Source: Centrapalus pauciflorus (Eukaryota > Streptophyta > Magnoliopsida > Asterales > Asteraceae). From it: a stretch of 64,000 nucleotides of DNA. Within the stretch, counting starts at the first letter, position 1. Every line of letters starts with the position of its first letter. The notes under the pieces are model-generated. The model made no database searches. It was not told the DNA's origin and worked only from the letters and a program-made list of their open reading frames with translations. The stretch spans positions 17,721 to 81,720 of the forward strand of contig JAANYP010007560.1 in assembly GCA_020465985.1 (NCBI GenBank), written 5' to 3'. Below, one piece after another: positions 32,175-43,060 of this stretch. A program made the translations under genes and the position numbers.

Positions 32175-32381
32175 TGGTCTTTTTGGTCGAATTAACACCG
32201 ACTGAGGGTTATGAAATGGTGTTTTCGACTTTTGGCTTTCATTCCGCCTGTTCATAATACATTATAGATAGACTTTCAGTGGTTTTTATAACTTTTTATA
32301 ACACTTGGAATTTGCAATATAAGTTATTTGTTTTTTATTTGTTTCCTTTATGTGTTCCGATTATAATGGTTTTACTATTAA

Positions 32382-32670
32382 CTTGGATATAGGGACGGGT
32401 ACCATTTTCCGAACCCGAATTGGTACCGAATCGGTACCGATCGATACCGAATTAATATATTCGGTTCGGTATTGGGTTTTTAAATTAGCTAAAATTCGGT
32501 ATTCGGTACTCTCGGTTCGGTATTCGGTTTTTAAATTAACTAAAATTTGGTATTCGGAACCGAACCGGCACCATATAAAATTATACGGTTCGGTATTCGG
32601 TATTCGGTATTCGGAACCGAACCGGCACCATATAAAATTATACGGTACGGAGCTCACCCCTACTTGGATA
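32382..32670. mobile_element. hAT-type MITE rich in TTCGGTATTCGGT
   Basis: The element is 32390-32662 (273 bp) with ends TAGGGACGGG / TAGGGGTGAG (inverted) and a perfect 8-bp duplication CTTGGATA (32382-32389, 32663-32670). Its body is tandem TTCGGTATTCGGT and CGAACCGGCACC units. A 42-bp segment containing ACCGGCACCATATAAAAT is repeated at about 32566 and 32620. Confidence 0.8.
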
Positions 32671-32931
32671 CTTTGTACATATTCTTAAATCGAGATATCT
32701 TCTTGGATTTGTCTACTTTTCAAGGTGTAGATAAATGTTAACTTGATTCAAGGAAACTCCTTTTTAAAAGATAGAGATTAGACATACATACATATCATTT
32801 AAAGATTTTGTTTTTAATATTAGTTGATCATGGTAGTACTTGAAAGACACAAGATATGTTGGTGGCAAATACGTGTAGCTTCAGAGTTAGAGATGTAAGC
32901 TGGAGAGTTTTGCAATGGCTGGAGCTTTTAA
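32671..32931. other. AT-rich interval
   Basis: No feature recognised. Confidence 0.4.
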
Positions 32932-33511
32932 TCTTTATTAGGGAAAATGACATCAAATAGCTCTGAACTTTCGACTTTGTATACATTTATGTAATGAACT
33001 TTTTTTTGTGCACATTTGGTATTCAAAGTTTCAAAATTGTTCCAATTTGGTAATTGACGTACCTTTTAACCGGTTGATTCCGATTTCGATGTTTACATGG
33101 ACAAATTTTTAATGACGTGGCAATCCGTTTTTATCTTATACTAGGTTTTATCTACGCGGCAACCCGTTTTTTAAAATCACCTGGGTTTATAACGCCGTAT
33201 GAAATTAAGAAATCACCCAAGTTTATAACGTCTTTTTTAAAAAAACCCGGTTATAAACCCGCGTGATTTTAAAAAACGGGTTGCCACATAAATAAAATCG
33301 GGTATAAAATAAAAACGGGTAGTCACATCATTAGAAAATTGTCCACATAGGCATCGAAACCGGAATCAACCGGTTAAAAGGTACGCCAACTACCAAATTG
33401 GAACGATTTTGAAACTTTGACTACCATATGTGCACAAAAAATAGTTCACTACAAAAATGTGTACAAATTCAAAAGTTCAGAGCTATTTGATGTCATTTTC
33501 CCTTTTTATTA
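32932..33511. mobile_element. Foldback element (MULE-type)
   Basis: The element is 32941-33502 (562 bp). Its two halves are inverted copies of about 270 bp: GGGAAAATGACATCAAATAG at the left end equals the inverted right end, and ACCGGTTGATTCCG (about 33070) pairs with CGGAATCAACCGGT (about 33362). The centre is near 33220. Flanks TCTTTATTA / TTTTTATTA form a 9-bp near-duplication. Transcripts through it could form a long hairpin. Confidence 0.75.
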
Positions 33512-33787
33512 ATATATTTGGTAAAAGTAGTTGTAACCATATCTTTTAGTATTAAATGATATAAAATGACAATAAATTAACTTAAAGTTGTTTATAATTA
33601 TTATGGGGGTAAAAAAAATAATTTTATTAAACCAAAAGCTCATTGGAGTTTTCATTTCCAAACCAAAAGCTTAACATCCTTTCAACCAAAAAATTTTTTG
33701 AGCTTTAGCTTCTAAAAATGTTTTTACCAAAAACACTCAAAGTCTAAAAATGACAAGAACTTAAATTCTAGTGACCTAAACACCACC
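33512..33787. other. Interval left of the Tat element
   Basis: AT-rich. TTTGGTAAAAG at 33518 and its inverse TTTTACCAAA at 33724 may be the ends of a further small MITE, but I cannot define a target duplication. Bases 33783-33787 (CCACC) are the left target duplication of the Tat element. Confidence 0.4.
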
Positions 33788-34346
33788 TGTTCACGTGGAT
33801 CCAATCCCGAATTGATCCACGGGCCCAAAGAGCCCAACCCATCTTCAGTTCGATGCTCAGGGCTTACCGTAAGACCCAAAGTCATTCGCCTGACCCGTGG
33901 AGGGCCCATGGAGCGACAAACCTGCGAGCTGCAGGAGCCTGTCAGATAACAGGCGTTATGCTGAGAAGGAAGGAAAAGCGGGGTCTCTGATTGGCTCTCG
34001 AGGGATCATGGAGGTCACTCCCACGCACGTTCTTCCCCAGCCAATAGGATTCTCCCAATCGAGCGCCTCGCCTGGAATAGAGAAGGTATAAATAGGGTTC
34101 TCATCATCCAGACAAGGGTAATGTCCATTTTATCATTCTCACTGATATTTTCCTCTGCATCTTTATTCTCAAGTATAATGGCTGACTTTGGCACCGGAGT
34201 GTCCACACAGGGGCTCTCCCTGTGTTGACACTAACAATAGCTTTCCCGTTTCCTTGTTGCAGGCCTTCTAATCCTCTTCCTGAACCCTCTCGAAGCACTA
34301 CCAAGCTAGTTATCACTTTAACAATTGATTGTTAGACGCACAAACT
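33788..34346 (+). repeat. Tat 5' LTR
   Basis: Starts TGTTCACGTGG (an ACGTG core as in G-boxes), ends ..CGCACAAACT; compared with the right LTR the final A has become T. It carries a good TATA box at 34087-34095 (TATAAATAG). Near 34200-34270 is a CT-rich section followed by GCAGG, resembling a splice acceptor. Confidence 0.9.
34087..34095 (+). promoter_or_regulatory. TATA box of the Tat 5' LTR
   Basis: TATAAATAG, about 300 bp into the LTR. The right LTR has TATAGATAG at the equivalent place, a weakened box. Confidence 0.75.
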
Positions 34347-34347
34347 A

Positions 34348-34364
34348 TTGGCGCCATCCGTGGG
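34348..34364 (+). other. Primer-binding site of the Tat element
   Basis: TTGGCGCCATCCGTGGG directly after the 5' LTR, the PBS form usual in Tat elements. Confidence 0.85.
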
Positions 34365-34418
34365 ACCCGTACCCACGACTGGTTACGATGGTACTAGTTT
34401 AGTTCTCAGAAATTCAGA

Positions 34419-36149
34419 ATGGATAAGGCTGATGTAGCTGAAACAGGCCCTCAAGGCCCTGTAGCTGGGGAGCAACCCCCTCCCCAGGCGGGTTTCCAGG
34501 TCCCCCTGGGAGCGATGGAGCCTTCTCCAGCCATGGAGGCGCTTCTTCCCTCTTTAGACTCGGAAACAACCGCGCAGGTGATAAGTCGTCAGTTCGTAGT
34601 AGCAAATTTCGAACAACTCCAGGCTCTCATGCAAGAACACTCTCGTTCTGTTGAGGCCCCACCCCTGGATAGGACCAATGAGGTGATGATGGATAATGAA
34701 GATGTAGACTCAGAAGAGATGGATGAGCATATAGATACGCGTGAGTTGAGCACGAGGGAAGGAGCAGCTCGCGGGATACAAGAAGCACAAGTGGCTAAGG
34801 CCAAGGTGTCGGTGGGAAGTGAGGCCAACCCCCTTCCACGAAGCGTGCCTAGGCAGGCGATGCAAGGTGCTCGTACCTCTTTAACCACACCACCTACCCT
34901 TGCATCTCGAAGGGAGAGCCTTATGCAAGGTAGGGTTTCTGAGGCGTTGGGTAGTACTAGGAGGAGGGAGCGCATGGAGCCACCCCCCTAGGTGAGGTTC
35001 ACAAGCCAGGGGCGTAGGGGATCGGGAGAAGTGGTAATACCCACCAGAAGAAGGACTTCTCTGGGCCAGGCCCGCAGAGACTCTCAAAAAGGGCCTAAAC
35101 CCCTTAACCTGGAGGCCCACTTTCAGGAGGTTGATGGGGACGATCCCTCCCCTTTCGCAGAATGGATTGAAGATTATCCCCTTCCAGAGGGTCTGAAACT
35201 ACCCTCAAACGTAGGGGTATATGACGGAACGAGAGACCCAGACGATCACTGGCGTCTATTTGCAGGGGCCATGAAGATATCTAAATGGGTACCACCGGTG
35301 GCGTGCCACATGTTCTCAATGACGCTCAAGGGCACTGCGCGTCTATGGTTGGAATAGTTACCTCCAGAGGGCATCAATAGCCTTGATGAATTAAGAACAA
35401 AATTTCGTTCTAACTTCACGCAGCAGCAGAGATACACTAAAACTCACCTGGAGCTGCATAATATTAAGCAAACTGAAGCGGAAGGTTTACAAGCTTTTGT
35501 GGAGCGATACAACCTGGAGAGTCAACAAATCAGAGGTTTGGGGGATGATGCTAAGGTTTTTGGCTTCATACATGGTCTCAGACATCGACAACTGGTAGAT
35601 TTTCTGTCACAAGACTTGCCAGCCTCCTATCAAGATTGTCTGGAAAAGACCTATTCTTACATACGGTCTAAAGAACTGTCGACCCAGAACCAACCCCCTA
35701 GGAAGTCGCATCAGGAGAGAAGTAATAAATCCTATCAGGGAAGGGAGTCTGACAGCTCGTTAAGAGGGCGTCGTGATAGAGAAGAGAAATACACTCCCTA
35801 TAGCCGCAGGGAGGATCGATATAGAAGAAATGACACTCTCCTTAACTTGATTAAGACTCCCAGAGAGATTTTGGCAACGGAGGCCCTTGCCTCCTCGTTT
35901 AAACCTCCAGCTCGCATGCAAGGCGATCCGAAGAAGAGAAATCAGGCGGAGTATTGTGAGTTTCACAAAGACAACGGGCATCATACCAACGATTGCATCG
36001 AGCTGCGTAAGCGTATTGAAGGTGCAATAAAATTGGGGAAACTCTCACACTTGGTGAGGGATATTAAGGGTAAGTCGCAATCTAAGGAACAAGGCCAAAA
36101 AAGGCGATACGCTTGGCAGAAGCACAAAGCGTCTGATAACGCAAAGTAA
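34419..36149 (+). pseudogene. Tat gag
   Basis: A single frame from ATG 34419 to TAA 36147-36149, interrupted only by TAG at 34989-34991 and 35355-35357. The N-terminal 190 residues are Pro/Gln/Ser-rich. The Retrotrans_gag core follows from about 35150 (PFAEWIEDYPLPEGLKLP, then LWLE, then FTQQQRYTKT and GFIHGLRHRQLVDFL). A basic Arg/Ser-rich stretch precedes CEFHKDNGHHTNDCIELR, a CCHC-like zinc knuckle. No frameshift over 1.7 kb. Confidence 0.88.
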
Positions 36150-36770
36150 AAAGAGCCTGTAGCTGAAATCCTCATGATACGGACAGTTGATGATGAAAGC
36201 CCTCTCAAGAGGAACAAGTTACAAACTGCTGGGGATTCAGAGATCAGTTTTCCCCCAGGCGGAATGACACATTGTGGGCATGTAGTAATTAAAGCAATCA
36301 TTGAAGATGTGTGTGTCTGGAGGGTGTATTTAGATGGAGGAAGTGCTTGTGATATCCTCTATGAAGATTGCTTTTTACGCATGCCCGATGCTGTTCAGAA
36401 AAAGTTGCGACCCGCTTCAACTCCTCTGAAGGGGTTTTCAGGAGAGATATCTTGGCCATTGGGATAGCTACGCTTAAGGCTCTCTTTGCGACAAGGTCAG
36501 GTGGCAAGAGAGGAGCAGGTGACCTTCCTGGTGGTACGTTCTAAGTCATCGTATAACGCTATCTTAGGGCGTCCTTCGCTGGGAAAACTGCAGGCCATTG
36601 TGTCTACAGGACATGGGATGGTGAAATTCCCCACCTTGTGTGGTATAGCGACCATTTTGACGGAATACCCTGAACGGGTAGAAGAATCCTCACAGGTTCA
36701 AAAGGCGGTGGATGTGAAGCCGGTGAAGGAAAGCGAATCGCAAGTGGTAACTCATGTGATCGTTAACTAA
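36150..36770 (+). pseudogene. Tat protease region
   Basis: It continues the gag frame after TAA 36147. The retropepsin core shows VYLDGGSACDILYEDCF, with a DGGSA site in place of DSGSS/DGGSS, and the C-terminal YNAILGRPSLGKLQAI. A TAG at 36465-36467, probably with two nearby compensating indels, interrupts the flap region, and TAA 36768-36770 ends it before RT. Confidence 0.85.
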
Positions 36771-37577
36771 GATTACCCGGAGCAAACAGTAGCTGTGGGT
36801 GTAAACCTACCAGAAGAGATAAGGAAGGAGGTCGAGGTACTCCTAAAAAGAAATAATGACGTGTTCGCCTGGACACCGGACGATATGACGGGGATCCCCA
36901 GGAAGCTGGAAATCGGAGAAGGTAGGATAATCAAAACTACCCATTCTTTAAATGTGGATCCCCAGGCAACCCCTGTCTGCCAAAAGAAAAGGCCCCTGGC
37001 TCATGAACGTGACCAGGCGGTATGTGAAGAGGTCGTGAAGCTTGTAGCGGCTGGAATCCTAAGGGAGGTCAAGTACCATACATAAATAGCCAATCCTGTC
37101 ATGGTTCGGATGGCAGATGGTAGCTGGAGGATGTGCATCGATTTCAAGGACCTTAACAAGGCTTGCCCAAAAGATTGCTATCCCTTACCAGAGATCGACT
37201 GGAAGGTGGAGTCATTGGCTGGTTTCCCATACAAGTGTTTTCTTGATGCTTACAAAGGGTATCACCAAATACATATGGAGGAAGGAGACGAAGATAAGAC
37301 CGCGTTCCACACTAGTCAAGGTATTTTTTGTTACACCAAGATGCCTTTCGGTTTGAAGAACGCAGGAGCCACGTACCAGCGCCTAGTAGATCTGGTTTTT
37401 AAAGGACAGATCGGAAGAAATTTGGAGGTGTATGTGGATGATATGGTGATCAAAAGTAGAACAGAGAGAGCCTTGTTGAATGATATAGAGGAAACGTTCC
37501 AGACGTTAAGAAGGGTCAATATGAAACTCACTTCGAAGAAATGCACATTTGGGGTGGAAGAAGGACATTTCTTATAG
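36771..37577 (+). pseudogene. Tat reverse transcriptase
   Basis: Same frame as gag and protease, with TAA at 37083-37085 and TAG at 37575-37577. Motifs: DVFAWTPDDMTGI near the start, WRMCIDFKDLNKACPKD, MPFGLKNAGATYQRLVD and the catalytic VYVDDMVIKS, a complete YVDD box. Sequence quality outside the stops is good. Confidence 0.9.
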
Positions 37578-38710
37578 CATTTGATAACCCGGGACGCCAT
37601 TAAAGCCAATCCTAAGAAGGCTCGTGCCATTGCCGACCTACTCCCATCTACTACCATCAAGGAGGTCCAAAGTTTAAAGGGCAAGCGGGCGGCTCTGAGT
37701 CGTTTCCTGTCTAAGGCGGCGGAAAGATCCCTTCCGTTCTTTAAAACACTCAAAGGCACGCTGGAAAAGAACGGTTTCAGGTGGACGACTGAAGCGGACA
37801 GCGCTTTCAGGGAGATGAAGAAGACTATAACAGAGTTGTCTGCCATCAATGCACCTATTCCAGGTGAGGAATTAACTATGTACTTAGCAGCCTCCGACGA
37901 AACCATTAGCGCTGTATTATTAGCGGAGAGGGGTAAACGACAGATGCTAATATATTTTGTAAGTAGAACATTGCAAGATCCTGAGTTGAATTATCCACCG
38001 CTGGAGAAGCTATCCTTAGCCTTGTTCAATGCTGCCAGGAAGTTGAGGCGGTACTTTCAGGCGCACACGATAATAGTCTTGACAGATCAACCGATTAGAT
38101 AGGTGCTTTTGAAACCGGAAACTTCAGGTCACCTAGCTAAATGGGCGATTGAGTTGGGGGAGCACAATATCGAGTTTCGACCAAGGTCTGCGTATAAAGG
38201 GCAGGTTCTAGCTGATTTTCTGGCTGAAATGAACATTACGATGCCCACAGCCACAGAAAAGGAGGGTGTAACCGTGTGGACCTTGTACACAGATGGGTCG
38301 TCTGGAGCAGAAGGCTAAGGGGCTAGATTGATTCTGACAGATCCCGATGGAAAAGAGCACACGTATGCTCTTCGTTTTAACTTTAACGCTTCTAATAATG
38401 AAGCTGAATATGAAGCTTCGCTAGCTGGTCTGCGTATCGCTGCATCTCTCCAAGTGACAGACCTGCAGGTACGCATCGATTCCACTCATGTGGCCGAGCA
38501 CATCGATGCACCAACTAGTAGCTAATTGCAAACTTCTTGCAGGTATATGTCGATTCCCAACTGGTCGCAAATCAGATCAACGGGACGTTTGAAGCAAGGG
38601 ATAAAGCCATGATAGATTATATAGCTGAAGCCAGACGTCTCATGACAAGCTCTGCCAGCTGCAAAATAATTCAGATGTCGTGAGGTAAGAACAAGAAGGC
38701 TGATGTTTTA
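37578..38710 (+). pseudogene. Tat RT connection and RNase H (two RNase H-like domains)
   Basis: 37581-38102 holds the RT thumb and the first RNase H-like domain (MYLAASDETISAVLLAER). 38103-38318 continues after TAG 38100 and reaches the second domain (WTLYTDGSSGAEG); after TAA 38316 it continues with NNEAEYEASLAGLRIAA. A second RNase H (archaeal type) is a known Tat feature. At 38469-38542 an intron-like 74-bp insert breaks the frame; after it comes VYVDSQLVANQINGTFEA. TGA at about 38681 precedes GKNKKADVLSKL. Confidence 0.85.
38469..38542 (+). other. Possible 74-bp intron or AGGT tandem duplication in Tat RNase H
   Basis: CTGCAG followed by GTACGCATCG marks a good donor; CTAATTGCAAACTTCTTGCAG is a plausible branch-point region and acceptor, the AG being followed by GTATATGTCG. 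Removing 38469-38542 restores the RNase H reading frame and removes a stop. The sequence around the donor (TGCAGGTA, 4 bases, TCGATTCC) recurs around the acceptor, so the insert may be a diverged tandem duplicate instead. Confidence 0.5.
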
Positions 38711-38716
38711 AGCAAA

Positions 38717-40060
38717 TTGACAACTTTAACTTTCGCTCATCTCACCAAAGAGGTCCTTGTAGAAGTTCTCGAAGAAAGGTCTATAGCAGCTAAGCCGGTC
38801 ATGGAGATCCACGAAGAGAATACCACCTGGATGACACCCATTTATGAATACTTGCTAAGTGGCACATTGCCTGGAGATGAAGGAGAAGCGAGAAGGATTC
38901 ACATCAAGGCTCCTCGCTTCGCCATAAAGGATGGTATTATGTATCGTCGGTCGTTTCTAGGCCCGTGGCTTCGATGTGTGGGGCCTCAACAAGCCACTAA
39001 TATCATTCAGGAAATGCACGAAGGCTCGTGTGGTATCCATTCAGGCGCAAGAGCAATAGTGGGAAAAATATTGCGGATGGGGTATTATTGGCCCCACATG
39101 AAGAAAGACGTAGAGGAACAAGTTCAAAGATGTTCATCGTGTCAGATTCACGCTCCAATGGTCAAGCAGCCGCAACATGAACTGATACCTGTCACCTCGT
39201 CATGGTCGTTTGCCAAATGGGGAATCAACATAGTGGGACCATTTCCCGAGGCACCTGGTAGGGTCAAGTTCCTTCTAGTGGCAGTTGATTACTTTTCCAA
39301 GTGGGTGGAAGCAAAGCCTTTAGCGACAATTTCTGGAAAGCATGTTCGTAATTTCGTCTGGGAACACATTGTGTGTCGTTTCGGCATTCCCAGAATAATG
39401 GTCAGTGACAACAGTAAGCAATTCGCAGAAGAGTCGTTTAAATCCTGGTGTGAAGAGTTAAACATTGAACAACATTTCACCTCAGTGGCACACCCACAAG
39501 CCAATGGTCAAGTGGAGGTAGCCAACAGGGAGGTACTCAGAGGCCTAAAAGCACGACTAGGCGCATGCCGAACTGGATGGGTAGACGGGCTCCCAAACGT
39601 TTTATGGGGTTTGCGTACTACACCAAAGATCAGTACAGGTGATACGCCCTTCTGTTTGGTGTATGGATCCGAGGCTGTACTACCCGCAGAAATCAGTGTC
39701 CCCTCACCTCGGGTAGTCACTTTTACCGAACAAGACAACGAGGGTAAAAGGCGCCTGGACATAGATTTGCTGATGGAGAAAAGGGAGCTGGCACAATTGA
39801 AACAAGCCACAGTAAAAGCAAGAATGAAAAGCTACTATGACAGGAGAGTTAGACACAAGGTGCTACTGCCTGGAGACCTGGTCTTGCGCAGCAACAAGGC
39901 GAGCAAGTCAGCCCCCACTCGCAAGTTCTCAGCTAGATGGGAAGGTCCTTACCGCGTAGCACAAACTCTGAGAGGCGGAGCATACGACCTAAAGCGATTG
40001 GATGGAACGAAGATACCAAGGACTTGGCATATCATGAATTTGAAGAAGTACTTTGTATAG
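38717..40060 (+). pseudogene. Tat integrase
   Basis: An uninterrupted frame of about 447 codons to TAG 40058-40060. The HHCC zinc domain is present (EMHEGSCGIHSG..., CSSCQIHAP). In the catalytic core the second Asp (MVSDNSKQF) and the Glu (NGQVEVANRE) are present, but the first Asp, expected in a D-I-V-G-P context, is Asn (INIVGPFPEA). That substitution should abolish catalysis although the ORF is open. The C-terminus carries the basic domain (GDLVLRSN, KFSARWEGPYRV) and ends as a usual Tat integrase. Confidence 0.88.
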
Positions 40061-40966
40061 ACAAACAAGGCTCCATACCTAGTTCTGTCTATTTTTCCTT
40101 CAGACTATCTTTAAGCAAGGCCCAGGGCCATATCTAAGACTTGATTCTGAAAAGACAGACAGTATTGTAATGATTACTTATGCCTCATTAATGATACAAG
40201 GCTCATCATTACGTGTTTATTTACGATTTTGTAGAACGAAAAAAGGGTTCCATGTCAAGAAAAAGGGGACGCCCTCAGCATGACTAAAACCCTCCACCTT
40301 GGTCTAATGACCAATAACCATATGTGAATCATAACAATTAATCAGGCCTGAAACACGGCAATTTTAGTCGACTTTCTTACAAAAAAGGGTTGAGTTATCG
40401 CCCCAACCACACAAAAAGGGTTGAGTTATCGCCCTGACATAATAGGAAGGGTTGAGTTATCGCTCAAACTACATAAAAAGAGTTGGAGCATCACCCCAAT
40501 AACGCAAACTGAAGGGTTGAGTTATCACCCTAGCAACACCACAGAGGTCTAAACTGTTGCTTTAACCAAGTCAAAAGGCTGAGTCACCGCCTTTGTAATA
40601 CAAGCCAAGTGCATCAAGGCTTGGGTAGAAACACATGAAAAGTATGGTTTGCTCCTTACAGGTCAAAATTAACATTTTGACAAAATAAGAATTATACAAA
40701 CTACTCTAAGCATACAACAATGTAAAAACAGCTACTGCATGTTAAAAGACGAAAGGTGGATAAAACAAACATTGTCTAAAGGGGGCACGCAGTGCCACCA
40801 TTCGCCGATCGGTTGTACACGATAAGTAATTTGTCCAAAGAAGGGGTGCCACGCACCACCACCCGCATACCGGGTGTACAAAACCACAAATTGTTCATCA
40901 CAATAATTATTTATTAAAACAAACGATAACCAGACGGCGAATCATATAGAAAAACGAGTAAATAAC
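40061..40966 (+). other. Tat spacer between integrase and antisense ORF
   Basis: No ORF. 40381-40595 holds imperfect tandem repeats around GGGTTGAGTTATCGCC. 40775-40880 has two diverged copies of a block with GGTGTAC/GGTTGTACA and GGGGCACGC/GGGGTGCCACGC. Confidence 0.6.
40381..40595 (+). repeat. Tandem repeats in the Tat spacer
   Basis: About six copies of a roughly 30-35-bp unit built on GGGTTGAGTTATCGCCC, at 40386, 40417, 40448, 40478 (degenerate), 40513 and 40574 (degenerate). Tandem repeats between pol and the 3' LTR are usual for Tat/Ogre elements. Confidence 0.8.
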
Positions 40967-41407
40967 TCACATACGAGTAGAGGCGGAGTTAGAGCCATGC
41001 CCCACATCAGGATCCGCAGGGTTTAGAGCTAGCATGTCTTCGATGGAACGATTAAAGTGGGCTTGAAGGTCTTCAATATAAGGGAATGCCATGTTTTCAG
41101 CCGCAACGGCCAATTCTTTGAGACGAGCATGTGCTTGGGGATCATATCCAGGTAACATCTCCACCCTCACCCCTACAACTAAACTGGAGCGTACCTTCAT
41201 GAGAGCCGAGTGCCGACCATAATGCACGGCAGCTCGTTGAACGGAACCCCAAGGTTGCAGAAATTGTCGACTATGCAGCAATTTATTGATCACGTGGGGA
41301 ATGACTTCGGAAGCAAATCTGGTACTTTCTTCAGACAGACGGCCAACGGCCTCGATTGCTTCCTCTCTCTCTTTCTTCAACGCCTCCTCCTTTGCACTTA
41401 GTTAGTG
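40967..41407 (-). pseudogene. Tat antisense ORF, 3' part
   Basis: 137 codons on the minus strand, KKEREEAIEAVGRLSEES... ending STRM at 40967. It is the downstream continuation of the antisense ORF at 56800-58598, cut by the Tekay array. The segment begins with coiled-coil sequence that matches the coiled coil on the other side of the insertion. A GTGAGT donor-like sequence overlaps its last codons. Confidence 0.75.
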
Positions 41408-42317
41408 GGAAGTCCTCATAATTTGATAGTATAAATGGAATCACCAGGATCAACACACAACCCAATGAATAACATGATAATTAAAATTGAATACTTAAAT
41501 CAGATTTAAACAGTTCCACACTAAAGCAATTAATATAAGTGTCTACAGTGATTAAGTCTAACTATTACATCAACATAATTGTTATAAAGTCATGAAATCT
41601 CAGCCCCAAAGCTATATCGTCCATGTACCAAAGTAGCTTCTAGGACACCGAGATGTGAAATGAATTGCTTAAGTAGAAGGTCCAACTACACTTTTGCCTT
41701 TGCCTGAAAACAATGTGAGTCAACAGTAAGCTAATTTGCTTAGTGAGATAACAGATTATACATTCAACAAATATTTCTTTACAAACATAGTGTGACTACG
41801 GGCAGTGTAAGCCCCAATGTATGTGTAAAATCATGCAGTGCAAGCATGGGGTTGGCAGTTCAAATGTTGATCGGGGATGTGCCGAACCTGACCAGGATAA
41901 CGAGTGGGATGAACAGTCCCCGACAGTGGCCTGCTGTGAGCTCCAGTCCAGGTCGCATCAGATTGTGAAGTACATGCAGTGCAAGCATGATGTAAATAGA
42001 TGCACTTTCAAACGAACGCTGGCTACATGTGTGTTACATGTCAAGTAGGAGTGTGCATCATAACAATAAATCATTCATGAGTGTTAATTGATGTATATGA
42101 ACAACGTGAACATGCCATTGAATTGTAAAAGTGTGAATGCAGAGACAATATATGTTAGAATGATAATCTATTACTCACAGGGATTGGTATAATGTGTCGT
42201 GTCTCTGAATCAATGTGTGTTAGACAACACCACAATGATCTGTAAAGTAAGTGTAATTGTGAATTAATGTCAGTAATTGCTTAAAACTTAATTTCTGTAA
42301 TTTAAATGAAATTCCAG

Positions 42318-42530
42318 TTGAATTCGGACCACATCCGAATTCGGATGGTCCAAATTGGGTGTTGGTCCGAAATGGTGTAGGTCCGAAATGGGGTAGGATC
42401 CGAAATGGGTTGGTCCGAATTGGGATACTGGTCCGAAATGAGTAGTGGTCCGAAACAGGCAGGGTCCGAATTGACTGTTGGTCCGAACTGGGTACGGATC
42501 CGAATTCGGATGGATCCAGACCGAGTTCAT
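42318..42530. repeat. GGTCCGAA motif cluster in Tekay LTR1
   Basis: About 11 copies of GGTCCGAA or GATCCGAA spaced 14-25 bp over 213 bp, bordered on both sides by CCGAATTCGG palindromes. The same cluster is at 49076-49288 (LTR2) and 55829-56040 (LTR3). The minus-strand ORF seen across it is only the repeat read as FGP peptides. Confidence 0.9.
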
Positions 42531-43060
42531 ACTTGGTAAATTTCCAACATTTTCCAGAAATTATATTTGGACCGTTTTTGCATGTTTCAGTAACTAAAGT
42601 TGTAAATATGAACATAAATGTACTATATTAACTTATAACATGTCATAATGTACCAAAAATCTCACATTTGTGTCCATTTTTCTACAAGTCTTCGAAGAAC
42701 ACACACTAAAACACACACATAATTCCAAAAATCATACTTAGGGTGCGAATCTGATTCTGAAATTTAGTATGTAACATCCTTACTACTCGATTTTAACATA
42801 GCAACATAAATCTATTACATGCATTAAGAATCAGAACCAAAATCCTATGATTCGGTGTTTATAAAAACCGAACCCAAACATCAAAAATTCGAAATATTGG
42901 AAGATTTTTACCTTGATTTGAAGCTTGTAGTAGTTATAGTTCCTTAAATGCTACTTGAATCCAACTTTCCAACCTTCAATTTAATGGCTTTTATGATCTT
43001 GGTTTCCAATTGATAAAGAAACCGTAGGTTTCTTTTAGAGAGAGAAGAGAGAGAAATCGG

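Noticed and set aside
40381..40595. CRISPR-like array (regular GGGTTGAGTTATCGCC repeats)
   Set aside because: Units are imperfect, spacers are only about 14-20 bp and similar to each other, and the context is a plant retrotransposon spacer.
41821..42048. 75-codon plus-strand ORF (MCKIMQCKHGVGSS...) repeated in the LTRs
   Set aside because: It lies antisense within LTR sequence and is frame-disrupted in LTR3 by a 2-bp deletion. Probably chance.
42288..42530. A conserved 80-codon minus-strand ORF rich in FGP, present in all three Tekay LTRs
   Set aside because: It is the GGTCCGAA repeat translated. Conservation follows from LTR identity, and there is no start context or domain.
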